DNA of 64,000 nt, taken from Protonemura montana (taxonomy: Eukaryota > Arthropoda > Insecta > Plecoptera > Nemouridae). Below, piece after piece: positions 11,977-24,388 of the stretch (positions are counted from its first letter, which is position 1; each line of letters begins with the position of its first letter). The stretch is taken from contig OX387603.1 of NCBI GenBank assembly GCA_947568835.1, positions 26,436,651-26,500,650 on the forward strand, written 5' to 3'. The notes beneath the pieces were generated by a model. The model worked only from the letters and a program-made list of their open reading frames with translations. It did no database searches and was not told the origin of the DNA. A program made the translations under genes and the position numbers.

Positions 11977-14130
11977 CTACTTAGAGAAAATCCCTCTTTT
12001 ATTGTGAACTTCATCAGCCGGAATAATAATGTTAGGGAGGAATGAAGCCGATGTGATAGAGGAGAGTTTTGCTGTAATATTGACTGTATCATGATGTAGT
12101 GCATTCAAATCTGAAATAGCTTCTTGCAATAGTACCTGATCATCAACCAGCTGTTGACAAACACCATGAAACTTATGGTGTTCTTCTCGGGACCAATTGA
12201 GAAAAGAATGGGTAATGTTTTTCAGCAGAGAAAAATTTGATTCCCTTAACTTCTTGTGCAATAGGGTTTTAAATAAGAGCCTATCATCAAACTTCTGCAA
12301 TTTTTCAGAAGTGGTGCTGGCAGGTACATCGGACGTTTTGGTCACATCCAGCTCTTCGTCTGATTCAGGAGCCTCTCCAATTACTATCTTCCCTTTGTGA
12401 GGAGACGAAATGTTCATTGTTGGGGTGTTTGGGCCAGATCCCTGTAAAGGAAATTACGCACTGACAGTTGTTAGCCTGCAAAGATATTCGTGGGAAGTTA
12501 GCCTCAGCCGTTGGCCTCCAATAGCTCGAAATTGCTCTGAATTGCTTCGCAGACTTAGTGAACAAACCGCAGTAAAAATAGTGTATACAAAAGGAACAAC
12601 ACATAAATATTCCACCCTTAATACCGCATGCAAGCAAATAGGAACATCATTGCATTTTTCTGAGAAAAATGCAATACTAAAAAATGCAACAGTACGTGAC
12701 GGGCATTCGATCCGTGGTAGTTGTAATTTTTGGCCCAGCCCTGGGCAAAACAATGCTAACTAGTACAAAATTTTACTTTTCATTTATTTGCAATTAAGAT
12801 TTTTTGTTGGGCCCCCTCCCCCACCCCCACCCCCTCTACCCGCACAAAAGGAGTGACAAGGTATCGAATTGTTATAGTCTTAATTTTTGGCCTAGCCCTG
12901 GACAAAAAAAGGCCAACTAGTACAAAATTTTACTTTTCATTTATTTGCGATTAAGATTTTTCCCCGTTTTGGATTTTGTTTCATAGTGGCTAGCAGAAAA
13001 TCTTCGTTTTGACTCAGTACAAGTAGGAAAAGACAACGAAGTACGACACAAGCCCTTATCAACAAGGAAATGATTCATGCGGGCACCAAATTGTCCAGGT
13101 AATGTTTGCGAGCTGTTGGATTTTAATTATTTCTGCGTGTCGGGAAATTTGGGTGGTCTTGTCCAGGGCTAAGCCAAAAATGAGTTCTATCACAACTCGA
13201 TACCTTGCCATCTACTCTACCATCTGTGAAAATTTCAAGGGAGTACCCTTCCTTCATTTTGGCGCAAATAAATAAAAATAAAAATTTTGTAATAGCTACC
13301 CTATTTTTGTTTAGGGCTGGGCCAAAAATTAAAACCAATACGGATCGATACCTTGTTACGTATAATATCATCTATGAAAATTTTAAGGAGTATGCCCCCT
13401 TCACTTTTGCGCAAATAAATGAAAACCAAAATGTTGTAATAGTTAGCCTTGTTTTGTTCTGGGTCGAAGGCCCGTCAAGTACTCTATCATCTGTAAAAAT
13501 TTCAAGAGAGTAGCCCCCCCCCCCCCCCCCACCCTTCATATTTGCGCAAATAAATGAAAACCAAATTTTTGTTTCATTCAGAGCAATTGCGTGTTTTATG
13601 AGTTTTGTAGGCTCTTTTGTCGATGCGCTATGTTGAGTTGGTGCCTTTAGATGGCGTTTTAGATTTTGCGAGCTAAGCTTTTACTAGTTGCAAAGATCCA
13701 AATCACAGATGACACTATGATCTTACTATAGAATATTTAGTATATAGAGCAAAGATACTATTATATGGATATAGTGTATCCAGGTCTATCTATAGTTGAT
13801 ATAGTCTTTGATCCAGGTTATCACTTTGACAGGAAGATACATACTCTTACAAAAGGATAATTTATCTCTTCTTCGGTATCTGATTCAGAGCACTCTCCAC
13901 TAACAACGAAAGGTTTTTTTTCCATAATGATGCGAGAAATTCGATCACCAACAATAATTTCCAAGCGATTTCTGATGTGTTTGACAGCTAATGACGTTCC
14001 AATCAAAGACTGTTCGTCTTTGGACTGCTTTGGACTGTTCCAATTAGGTTCCAATTTAGTTGCAGGCACATCAACGGTTGCAGCAATAACACAGCGTACA
14101 AAAAGATAAACAAATTGATAGTAGCTCAAC
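11977..14130 (-). CDS. Candidate gene of unknown function, last two exons
   Basis: Exon 12441-11977 has a good acceptor (TTTCCTTTACAG), 154 codons and a stop. A possible AATAAA lies at 11971-11966, very close to the stop. An upstream exon, about 14130 to 13851, ends with donor GTAAGA. Both junctions are phase 0, and the frame stays open across them (EEEINYPF then GSGPNTPT). The protein is acidic/Ser-rich and then helical: SESDTEEE and PESDEELDVTKTSD, followed by LLFKTLLHKKLRESNFSLLK and LVDDQVLLQEAISDLNALHH. No family is recognised. The 5' limit is unclear because the open frame runs up to the foldback element boundary at 14141; further exons could lie beyond it. It could also be the relic of a mobile-element gene. 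Confidence 0.4.
12715..13575. repeat. Degenerate direct and inverted repeat array
   Basis: Units of about 130-150 bp contain a core like GCGCAAATAAATGAAAACCA AAAT..TTGTAATAG plus GGGCTGGGCCAAAAATTA. About three run forward (13158-13571). Two shorter units run in the opposite sense (12722-12800 and 12878-12960; AGTACAAAATTTTACTTTTC). Between units lie C-rich runs (a C18-type run near 13515). No coding sequence is supported. It lies in the putative intron of the minus-strand gene at 11977-14130. Confidence 0.65.
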
Positions 14131-14140
14131 GGTAGTAGCA
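14131..14140. repeat. Left 10-bp target duplication of the foldback element
   Basis: GGTAGTAGCA directly precedes the left arm and is repeated in the same orientation at 21899-21908 after the right arm. Confidence 0.8.
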
Positions 14141-15852
14141 GAGATAAAAGATAGGGAAGGGAGATACGTAGCCCAAGGCAGAGCAGGTGGGCTCAGGACT
14201 TTCTTAGTACTCATCGGTGTTACGGAATAGGAAAGCGGCGCTAGTAGTAGCAAACCGCTGTAGGTACCGCGGAATTCGAAAAAACCGTAGTGCATAAGAA
14301 CCGCACCACTGCGCTAGTGGTTCTTTGTACGAGCGGATACGCGCCGAGTTTAAAAGACCCGTAGTTCATGAAACCCAAGCCGCGCGCTAGAAGCACTTAC
14401 CAACGCGCGTAGCGCTGAGTTTGAATCGGGGAACATTTGATTTGATTTATTAGTTACAATTTGTATTCATACAGGTGGTAACGTTTTTTTTTTTAATTAA
14501 GAATATAGATAGTAAAATATAAGTAATTAATATTAATTATAATGATAACTATATTAATGATGATAAAAATAATAATTGATAACAATATTAATATTCACGA
14601 TAAAATAATCTTAGGAACTATGAACTTCTCTCAATTTCTCCGCTCGAGTAATAGACAACAGGCAAGGTGATGATTTGTTCACTTTAGCGACTCGGTTACT
14701 GTATCTGACATCTGTGCACTTGCTTGCCCGCTCTAAATGCTTACATTTTTTGATGTTCGGAATAACACTCGTTTTTCAATGACGTACAGCCTGAAATAAT
14801 TTCCCACGACCGTAATATGCGGTCATGGCTGTCAAAATGTTCATATCAGAGACTAAACCCGGTGCTGACTGCTGATACTGCAAGAAATTCCACAAATGTA
14901 GCTTTTTGATTTATAATTATGGCACTGGCTTATCTTAAATTATCAGCAAGTCGATTAAGAATTAATTTGTTGCGCCATTTCAAACACCGCGGAACTTTTG
15001 CTCCAACATCGACAACTATTGACTTTGCTGCTTACGACCACTCACGGTTAATTTGCTTAACTTATACAATGTAAGAGTGTGAATAGCTAGTTTGGAACGA
15101 AGATTAAAACAGGTGTATGCAAAAATATGGGAAACACGTGGTCGCGGGTGCAAACTTGATCGCTATCGATCGACGGCCATTTGAAATGAAAGGTCGAAAT
15201 TGTTGTTGTACCCAAAGAATACGTTAAAAAGGAAAACGTCAGATTTTCCATGGCAACTATTGACGCGGACACGTCAAGTTGCTCATGTTTAAATCTGAAT
15301 ATTCCCAACTGCAGTCATTAAAGACGGCATCGTTTTCATCTATAGCACTGAATTACTAGCTGTGCAAATAAATCACGCGATGATAGCAGCCCAAGGATGG
15401 CCGTGGCCGGGTGGATAGGTACGGTACGCACGGAAAGATAAATCATCCAGGGTGATTCCACCACATTTTCAACTACTGCTGAAATTGTAAAAAGTCAAGA
15501 TTGCACTTGATGGCGGTAATTCACTTTGTAAGTAACAATGACGATCGACAGCCCGGGTAGTGGAAAAGAATATACCTATGCCGGCTAGCCAAGTTATTTG
15601 ATAATTGTCGGAATCGAGCTTCTGACATTTTGAGGAATTGCATTTTGGTATTTTTAACGCCGACACAGCTCTCCAAGCAACGTCAGGTACATCGCCAGTT
15701 TTGACGCGGATATGACAAGTTTTGCAGATAAAGGTCTGAATTTTGCCGACTGTAGTAAACGATGCTATTGTTGTGGCAAAAACCACCCGGCGGCAGCTCG
15801 TCTGGGATGGTCGCGGCCCGACGAGCAGGTACGCAGGGGAAGGGTCGCAAAA

Positions 15853-16104
15853 ACTCAGGGATATTTCTCTACAATATCAACAGCTACTGATATTTTACGA
15901 AGACGAGAGTTGGGCGATACAAATTTCAGCTCGCATGGGTTTTTCTCGGCTGCTTGAATTGTTAGTCATTTAAATAATACTCATTTCGGTTCGCTGCTCG
16001 GGCCGGCAAATTTAATTTCACAGAGCATCGAATTTGAAGTGTTTTAGTTGAACAATTAGACGTTTGGAAGACCACGGATGATACTTAATTAAAATGACAC
16101 CCAG
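15853..16104 (+). repeat. 252-bp internal duplication, left arm, copy 1
   Basis: Starts ACTCAGGGATATTTCTCTAC and ends AAAATGACACCCAG. It appears identical to 16393-16644, exactly 540 bp downstream. Mirror copies lie in the right arm at 19944-20195 and 19404-19655. Confidence 0.9.
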
Positions 16105-16392
16105 GCCTTTTTTGAGGTCAGAAATGATGAGGCTGGCAAACACATACATATTTGCATAAACTTGAAAGGAACTCAGTTAATTCTATTTAGTTCCACTTAG
16201 TAGTTTGGAAAGATTTGATCAACTGTAGTTGACTTTTGTAGGCTAAAACTTGATGAAGGGAAAGACGACGATAAAGAGGGATCTCGGCCGGAGCTTGTGG
16301 GTCCAGCAGATAACAAGTTATTTGACAGGGATTTGCATAGTTTTTTTTTGCTGCGAAATTGAAGACGAGAGAAAGGTGGGATATTCAGGGAT

Positions 16393-16644
16393 ACTCAGGG
16401 ATATTTCTCTACAATATCAACAGCTACTGATATTTTACGAAGACGAGAGTTGGGCGATACAAATTTCAGCTCGCATGGGTTTTTCTCGGCTGCTTGAATT
16501 GTTAGTCATTTAAATAATACTCATTTCGGTTCGCTGCTCGGGCCGGCAAATTTAATTTCACAGAGCATCGAATTTGAAGTGTTTTAGTTGAACAATTAGA
16601 CGTTTGGAAGACCACGGATGATACTTAATTAAAATGACACCCAG
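16393..16644 (+). repeat. 252-bp internal duplication, left arm, copy 2
   Basis: Second direct copy of the block at 15853-16104. The sequences diverge immediately outside both edges. It contains a short ORF segment, but nothing indicates that it is translated. Confidence 0.9.
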
Positions 16645-17133
16645 TCAACCAAACGAGCAAAATGACCTGTTCTATCGACTACAGCAACTACTACAGTTCT
16701 AGGCCAGGTCAGGGCCGCTAACAAGAGAACGCATGGTAATCATTAATAAAAAGCAACACCCCTCACCACTGCCTGCAATAGCTGTGGACGCCCTTGATAA
16801 AATGGAAGCCTGCCCGCAGGCGTCAACCCGTCAAAGCTAAATAAAACAATAATTAACAATATTAAAACTTTCTATAACAGTTAATAGAATATTACCTCAT
16901 CATGTAATACAATATACAAATTATTAGTGGACAATTTTCAACAGATCATTTTCTCGTACCCAATTTGAGATTTCATTAGTTGGCAATTTATTTGTGTATG
17001 TATACTTCTCTTGTATCGTTTTGTATCGACTTACTTATTCTTGCTCTTTATCGACTTGCTAATAATTTAACATAAACATAGCAACATAGTACCGTGCAAG
17101 TTATTTGAAACGCAATGAGACATCTTGCTTGCA

Positions 17134-17345
17134 CCGACAGCGAGTCCGGGCGAGTCGCTCTGACTCGGGGAGACCCGTAGGGAGATTGGAAATAGAGATC
17201 GTGGACATTTTAAACGCAATGACCGTGCAAGTTGTCTCATTGCGTTTCAAATAAATATATTTTGGGTTCAATTTCCATGATCCCTATTTCCAATTTCCCT
17301 ATGGGTCTCCCCGAGTCAGAGCGACTCGCCCGGACTCGCTGTCGG
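17134..17345. repeat. 72-bp-arm hairpin inside the foldback core
   Basis: Arms 17134-17205 and 17274-17345 are near-perfect reverse complements (CCGACAGCGAGTCCGGGCGA and TCGCCCGGACTCGCTGTCGG at the ends), around a ~68-bp loop. The loop carries TGCAAGTTGTCTCATTGCGT, whose inverse lies just left of the hairpin (17107-17122), so the structure is nested. TACCGT occurs on both outer sides. It is either a small MITE inside the larger element or a recombination/replication structure. Confidence 0.75.
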
Positions 17346-19063
17346 TAGCTACCGTACAGAATTGGGCGCCGCGCACCGACGTACACGGACCTCGGTTTCA
17401 TTGAAACTAATTGATCGAGATAAGACTAACATTTCTAGAATCTTCATGTTTTAGGGTATCTAATGACATATTATCGCTCACTAAATTGTATTGACTGGTG
17501 AGATTTCGGCGTTGATCACGGGCGGAAGTTTTATACTCCTTTTAGCATGATTAAAAACAATCATTATATTTGGAATTAGATAAGTAAGATTTCTGAAAAC
17601 GTGTTATTCCCTCAAGATAAGTATTGTAGATGTAAAAAAAATTACGAATCACTCAATCTTTAACTTCTTCAAAAACCGAAGGCGACGACGCGAAGTTTGT
17701 TTTTCCGAATTTCCCACAAATTTCCCGCAGAATAATTGTTTGAGTATTTTATTAGTGACTCAGCAACCTAACACGTGGGAATTAAGCCATGCAAATAGAT
17801 TTGCTCTCATGTTGATTGTCACATTCCGTATGAACGCCATAATGGGCGAGGAGGGTAGAGGCCTAAATCAGAAGTTTGCTACAACTCGTTAAGAACCTTG
17901 TGAGGCCACCGTGTGATGATTTACCGAAAATTCTCCCATGGAATATCCTCAATAATTTACGAAAATCAAAATTTCATTAAAATAATCCAATATTTTGTTG
18001 AATTTCAGCCAATCCAGATTTATTAGGGAGTTTATAGCAAAATTCACATTAGACCATACCGTTGTACACCCCTAAACATCACCTAATAATAAGGCTTTTT
18101 CGATTTTCAATTTAAGACAAAAATCGTCGCTTGTTTATTTGTTATTAACTTACCGTACACGAAATTAGTTAGAGATTATGAACAATAAATAAGGGATGAA
18201 ACATCTTCTTAAAAACATTTGCGATGTCGTGAGCAGGGCAGTATAAGTTAGATTTCTTACCTGAAACATCTACATCTGTTTTCATACTAACTAATTCCGT
18301 GTCTACTGTAAGAGTGACACTTTAATTTCCTTCCAATTATGAAAAAATATGAAAATATTTCCTTCCAAAATATGAGTGGTAGGGCGCCTATTGCTTCACG
18401 TCTTGAATGCTACTGTTTTCAAATTTTTGTTTTCCTTTTCACGAGGAGAGGGGAAAGTAAAAGATTTAATAGAATTTGTATTCTAATGCAAAAAAAGTAG
18501 TATCATTCTTTGATGGCAATAACTTCTCGAATAAAAACATTGTATTTTCAAAATCGACAATTACTACCTAAACCAGAGCCTAAATTAAACTCACACAACA
18601 TAATAAGTCAGCCACCTAAACGCTGTATTTTGACCCAAGATGGTATTGCACACGGGATTGAAGATAAAACAAACAAGTCTTTAAAATGTAAAAATTATTG
18701 TCTTCCTCAAAACGGTGTTTGTTGCTTATAATATAATTTTCACAGCTTTCAGCTTGCGATTGGTTTTCATTGGTTTGGTTTATAAATCATCTTCGCTTTC
18801 TATCTTCAACATGATTGAAGATGTTGTGGCAGTTACTGCAGCAGCGACAAACTTCACGATTACAACTGCATGTTGTTCTAAAATCGTTCGAAGTTTTCTG
18901 CACTCGAGAGATATTGGAAATAGTTTTTCAGCAATAAATTTAGATTTGAAATGCGAGCATGTATATTCCGCAGCATTTACATAAACTTAGTTACATTTCT
19001 TGCGCTGCGCAGCCTGAGTATTTTTTTGTGACCAATATTTCTGCTGACAAACACGATGATGTC
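17346..19063. other. Remainder of the foldback core, no gene recognised
   Basis: AT-rich sequence with two short plus-strand ORFs (18510-18731 and 18715-18984). Neither has recognisable domains or transposase motifs. If the element once carried an enzyme gene, it is not visible here. Confidence 0.5.
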
Positions 19064-21898
19064 GCCAACTAATGAAATCTCAAATTGGGTACGAGAAAAT
19101 GATCTGTTGAAAATTGTCCACTAATAATTTGTATATTGTATTACATGATGAGGTAATATTCTATTAACTGTTATAGAAAGTTTTAATATTGTTAATTATT
19201 GTTTTATTTAGCTTTGACGGGTTGACGCCTGCGGGCAGGCTTCCATTTTATCAAGGGCGTCCACAGCTATTGCAGGCAGTGGTGAGGGGTGTTGCTTTTT
19301 ATTAATGATTACCATGCGTTCTCTTGTTAGCGGCCCTGACCTGGCCTAGAACTGTAGTAGTTGCTGTAGTCGATAGAACAGGTCATTTTGCTCGTTTGGT
19401 TGACTGGGTGTCATTTTAATTAAGTATCATCCGTGGTCTTCCAAACGTCTAATTGTTCAACTAAAACACTTCAAATTCGATGCTCTGTGAAATTAAATTT
19501 GCCGGCCCGAGCAGCGAACCGAAATGAGTATTATTTAAATGACTAACAATTCAAGCAGCCGAGAAAAACCCATGCGAGCTGAAATTTGTATCGCCCAACT
19601 CTCGTCTTCGTAAAATATCAGTAGCTGTTGATATTGTAGAGAAATATCCCTGAGTATCCCTGAATATCCCACCTTTCTCTCGTCTTCAATTTCGCAGCAA
19701 AAAAAAACTATGCAAATCCCTGTCAAATAACTTGTTATCTGCTGGACCCACAAGCTCCGGCCGAGATCCCTCTTTATCGTCGTCTTTCCCTTCATCAAGT
19801 TTTAGCCTACAAAAGTCAACTACAGTTGATCAAATCTTTCCAAACTACTAAGTGGAACTAAATAGAATTAACTGAGTTCCTTTCAAGTTTATGCAAATAT
19901 GTATGTGTTTGCCAGCCTCATCATTTCTGACCTCAAAAAAGGCCTGGGTGTCATTTTAATTAAGTATCATCCGTGGTCTTCCAAACGTCTAATTGTTCAA
20001 CTAAAACACTTCAAATTCGATGCTCTGTGAAATTAAATTTGCCGGCCCGAGCAGCGAACCGAAATGAGTATTATTTAAATGACTAACAATTCAAGCAGCC
20101 GAGAAAAACCCATGCGAGCTGAAATTTGTATCGCCCAACTCTCGTCTTCGTAAAATATCAGTAGCTGTTGATATTGTAGAGAAATATCCCTGAGTTTTTG
20201 CGACCCTTCCCCTGCGTACCTGCTCGTCGGGCCGCGACCATCCCAGACGAGCTGCCGCCGGGTGGTTTTTGCCACAACAATAGCATCGTTTACTACAGTC
20301 GGCAAAATTCAGACCTTTATCTGCAAAACTTGTCATATCCGCGTCAAAACTGGCGATGTACCTGACGTTGCTTGGAGAGCTGTGTCGGCGTTAAAAATAC
20401 CAAAATGCAATTCCTCAAAATGTCAGAAGCTCGATTCCGACAATTATCAAATAACTTGGCTAGCCGGCATAGGTATATTCTTTTCCACTACCCGGGCTGT
20501 CGATCGTCATTGTTACTTACAAAGTGAATTACCGCCATCAAGTGCAATCTTGACTTTTTACAATTTCAGCAGTAGTTGAAAATGTGGTGGAATCACCCTG
20601 GATGATTTATCTTTCCGTGCGTACCGTACCTATCCACCCGGCCACGGCCATCCTTGGGCTGCTATCATCGCGTGATTTATTTGCACAGCTAGTAATTCAG
20701 TGCTATAGATGAAAACGATGCCGTCTTTAATGACTGCAGTTGGGAATATTCAGATTTAAACATGAGCAACTTGACGTGTCCGCGTCAATAGTTGCCATGG
20801 AAAATCTGACGTTTTCCTTTTTAACGTATTCTTTGGGTACAACAACAATTTCGACCTTTCATTTCAAATGGCCGTCGATCGATAGCGATCAAGTTTGCAC
20901 CCGCGACCACGTGTTTCCCATATTTTTGCATACACCTGTTTTAATCTTCGTTCCAAACTAGCTATTCACACTCTTACATTGTATAAGTTAAGCAAATTAA
21001 CCGTGAGTGGTCGTAAGCAGCAAAGTCAATAGTTGTCGATGTTGGAGCAAAAGTTCCGCGGTGTTTGAAATGGCGCAACAAATTAATTCTTAATCGACTT
21101 GCTGATAATTTAAGATAAGCCAGTGCCATAATTATAAATCAAAAAGCTACATTTGTGGAATTTCTTGCAGTATCAGCAGTCAGCACCGGGTTTAGTCTCT
21201 GATATGAACATTTTGACAGCCATGACCGCATATTACGGTCGTGGGAAATTATTTCAGGCTGTACGTCATTGAAAAACGAGTGTTATTCCGAACATCAAAA
21301 AATGTAAGCATTTAGAGCGGGCAAGCAAGTGCACAGATGTCAGATACAGCAACCGAGTCGCTAAAGTGAACAAATCATCACCTTGCCTGTTGTCTATTAC
21401 TCGAGCGGAGAAATTGAGAGAAGTTCATAGTTCCTAAGATTATTTTATCGTGAATATTTATATTGTTATCAATTATTATTTTTATCATCATTAATAAAGT
21501 TATCATTATAATTAATATTAATTACTTATATTTTACTATCTATATTCTTAATTAAAAAAAAAAACGTTACCACCTGTATGAATACAAATTGTAACTAATA
21601 AATCAAATCAAATGTTCCCCGATTCAAACTCAGCGCTACGCGCGTTGGTAAGTGCTTCTAGCGCGCGGCTTGGGTTTCATGAACTACGGGTCTTTTAAAC
21701 TCGGCGCGTATCCGCTCGTACAAAGAACCACTAGCGCAGTGGTGCGGTTCTTATGCACTACGGTTTTTTCGAATTCCGCGGTACCTACAGCGGTTTGCTA
21801 CTACTAGCGCCGCTTTCCTATTCTGTAACACTAAGAAAGGCCCGAGCCCACCTGCTCTGCCTTGGGCTACGTATCTCCCTTCCCTATCTTTTATCTAT

Positions 21899-21908
21899 GG
21901 TAGTAGCA
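21899..21908. repeat. Right 10-bp target duplication of the foldback element
   Basis: GGTAGTAGCA, identical to 14131-14140 and in the same orientation. A 9-10 bp duplication is typical of Mutator-like/Foldback transposition. Confidence 0.8.
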
Positions 21909-24388
21909 CATTCTTTAGGTAAATATGTAGTATACCGCCCCACGGCTAACCGTTGTCGGATTGCGTTTTTGTGGTATATTTGTATTTGTTTTTCAGTTTT
22001 CATGTTTGTTTGTGTGCTGTCTACCGGACAATTTGAAATCTCAGAACTTGAATATGCAAAGTTTTAAGTTTTTAAATCAAAATTTATGAAAATTTTCATA
22101 AAAATCAAGAAACATAAAGGTTAAAATTTGCAAGTTTAGTTTCCACTGCAAAATGTTTACAGTACGAATTTTGAAACTTACACAATATATACCTTCAGAC
22201 ACAGTGTAATTGTAAACAAGTTACCCCTCTGTAATGGAGGCGATGATCTACCACAAATGAGAGATAACACCACCCACAGCACCAACCCCCAAGCACGGTG
22301 TAAATGTCAAATGGCTACCGCTCTGTACTAATATTCGATGTGCATAACTATGTGAACGATAACGGATCATCACACAACGGTTTTACAGGAATGTCTGAAT
22401 CAAGGCTAGATACACATGACATGGGAGATGACAGCACCCACAGCCTCGACCCCCAACATTAAGCCTATTTGAAATAAAATGGGTGGTGGAGGTGATGATG
22501 TACCACTACATATTTTGATATTTTTCAACAAATTTTTTAACCCTCAGGCTATCCAAACATAACTAGAAAACAAGGTCACTTAATCGTAACTCAAAGAAAA
22601 GCTCCGCTCCTGTAATAAGCTTTCGTATCCAAATTCAGGAAAACAAGAAATTGATAGTCGTTGATGTTTTTTCAATGAATTAAAGAATGTAACCGGCTGC
22701 TTTTTTTTACCTGGTACCAGTGGACAGCACTATTCTGCCTCTGAAATTTGATGCCCTAGGCCCAGGTCACCTATGCCTAGTTTGGGAGCGCATAAAGTGG
22801 GCCTCTGTATTCTTGGCCTCAAAATGGGTAAAGTCAGCCCAACTACTGTGGGTCTCAAAGCAGAAAACTAGGCCCCTAAACCACCACTCGCATAAACTCG
22901 GCCTCAATATTGTTGGCCCTAGAAAAAAACACAAGGTAACCACACGAATGCCGTGTAGCCAAGTCTCTAGCTGAGGGACGGTTTATTGAATCCTCATTAA
23001 GGGAACTGTCCAAAATCCGATATCATTAATCCAGGCACGTAGATAGACATGCAAGTCATCTCAAGAGTCAGGATGCAGTGATTGGTGTACACAAAGGTGC
23101 AGGTATTTATTCTTCGTCTTAACCACAGGTGGCATTCACTAGGTTGTGAGTTCTTACATGGCATTTCCTAATAAATCCACTGCTTCAGCATATAAAATAA
23201 AGACTCAGTGAAATATAATTATATGTAAATTATAATATATTATGCAATATTTAATACGTTTAGATTTCAATGGCAAGATTCAAGCTATGAGGGAGTTGCA
23301 GCAGATTTAACACTCACAAAGAAAATACTTGTTAGGTAATATAAAAACTGCAAGTCGCTTGTATTAAATTTAGAAAAAGTCATTAGATTGATTTACTTAT
23401 TAATAAATTGTTACTCATTAATTTGTACTAGAATAACGTGGGCTAAACATATATAAATATCTATTCTTCTTGGTTAGAGAATTAGTAATAGGCACCGATT
23501 TTCACAAAGGCAGTAGTCAGATCATAATAATCCCAATATTTCCACACAAAGATATATCATTCATTGGCGTCCCTCCGGTAGTTTCTTGAGACAATAGCAA
23601 GGACCAATACCAAGGATGGACACACCCTTTCAAATGCAAGTCATCAAAATATGGCACTCAAGCATCCCACTTCTTCCTACAATTACTCAGTACCTTCAGC
23701 AGAGCTCCGTAGTACGTGAGGACCATTCCAAATACATCCTCCAAATAGAGCCACAAAAATATTGGACTGGTAGAAATGCTGAAGAACCTCACATCTCCAA
23801 AATGCAATTTTTTTATGGCTATCAAAACGTGGTTTTCCAATTAACCAGTTTCATCATTTGTTTTATGGTTGTATCACTGAAGAGATAAAAGGTTTTGCTT
23901 AAAATAAAGTTTTTATCCCGATATTACACAACAAATCTACCTTGCTAAGCCATGTTGATATGAGTCCAGGGTTAGCACATATTGCCAGCAAGTCATTTTC
24001 AACGAACACATGCACTATTCTTCCGAGCATGAAGGCAGGGAAACAGCAAAGGTACAGGAACTTCAAACCAAGATACTAAATGTTCCAGTGCAGATAGATG
24101 TCATTATCACCCCTTGGAGCAAAGGCATTTCTGTATAAACTTTCTGTGATAGCTGCAATTTCTTAAGCTTCCATTTTAAACTCTAATTTGGTATGGTCCT
24201 CTCTGGTACAATTACATTTGCCCTATTTGTGTATACTTCCTAATATATGCATATATAAATTCTACGGTTAGGTAGTATACTCTCTTCTTTCTCCATAATA
24301 TAATATATCAGCTTTATCCCGCTCTTGAGAAGCCTCTCGAGTCAGGACTCAGGCAGATGAGCCAACCAACATAGTAGGTCCCGTTGCT
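21909..24388. other. Gene-free spacer between the foldback element and XXYLT1
   Basis: AT-rich. A loosely repeated block occurs near 22220-22500 (GATGATGTACCAC and ACCCACAGC...CCCCAA motifs). Diverged short repeats built on GGCCTC..TATT.TTGGCC lie around 22740-22920. No coding exon is supported. Part of 23000-24388 is probably the XXYLT1 3' UTR, but no close poly(A) signal was identified. Confidence 0.5.

Larger units (their letters stand above)
14141..21898. mobile_element. Large foldback-type DNA element, 7.76 kb, non-autonomous
   Basis: The arms are 14141-16984 (left) and 19064-21898 (right). They are inverted copies that pair with a constant coordinate sum of 36048 from about 14230 inward, so there are no indels over ~2.75 kb. 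Only a few mismatches were noticed (for example near 14545 and 14590), plus one 10-bp indel close to the outer end (left 14201-14210). Termini read GAGATAAAAGATAGGGAAGG on the left and, reverse-complemented, ATAGATAAAAGATAGGGAAG on the right. A 10-bp direct repeat flanks the element. The core, 16985-19063, has only short ORFs and no recognisable transposase. Long arms and a 10-bp target duplication point to the MuDR/Foldback group, by inference. Arm identity suggests recent insertion or arm homogenisation. Confidence 0.82.

Noticed and set aside
15469-15786. 105-codon ORF in the foldback arms, repeated inverted at 20262-20579
   Set aside because: Open by chance in both arms because the arms are copies. 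No domain, start context or codon pattern supports translation.
14141-21898. Polinton or other virus-like element because of the long terminal inverted repeats
   Set aside because: No capsid, polymerase or integrase-like frame was seen. The arms make up most of the element, and the 10-bp target duplication fits a foldback DNA transposon.
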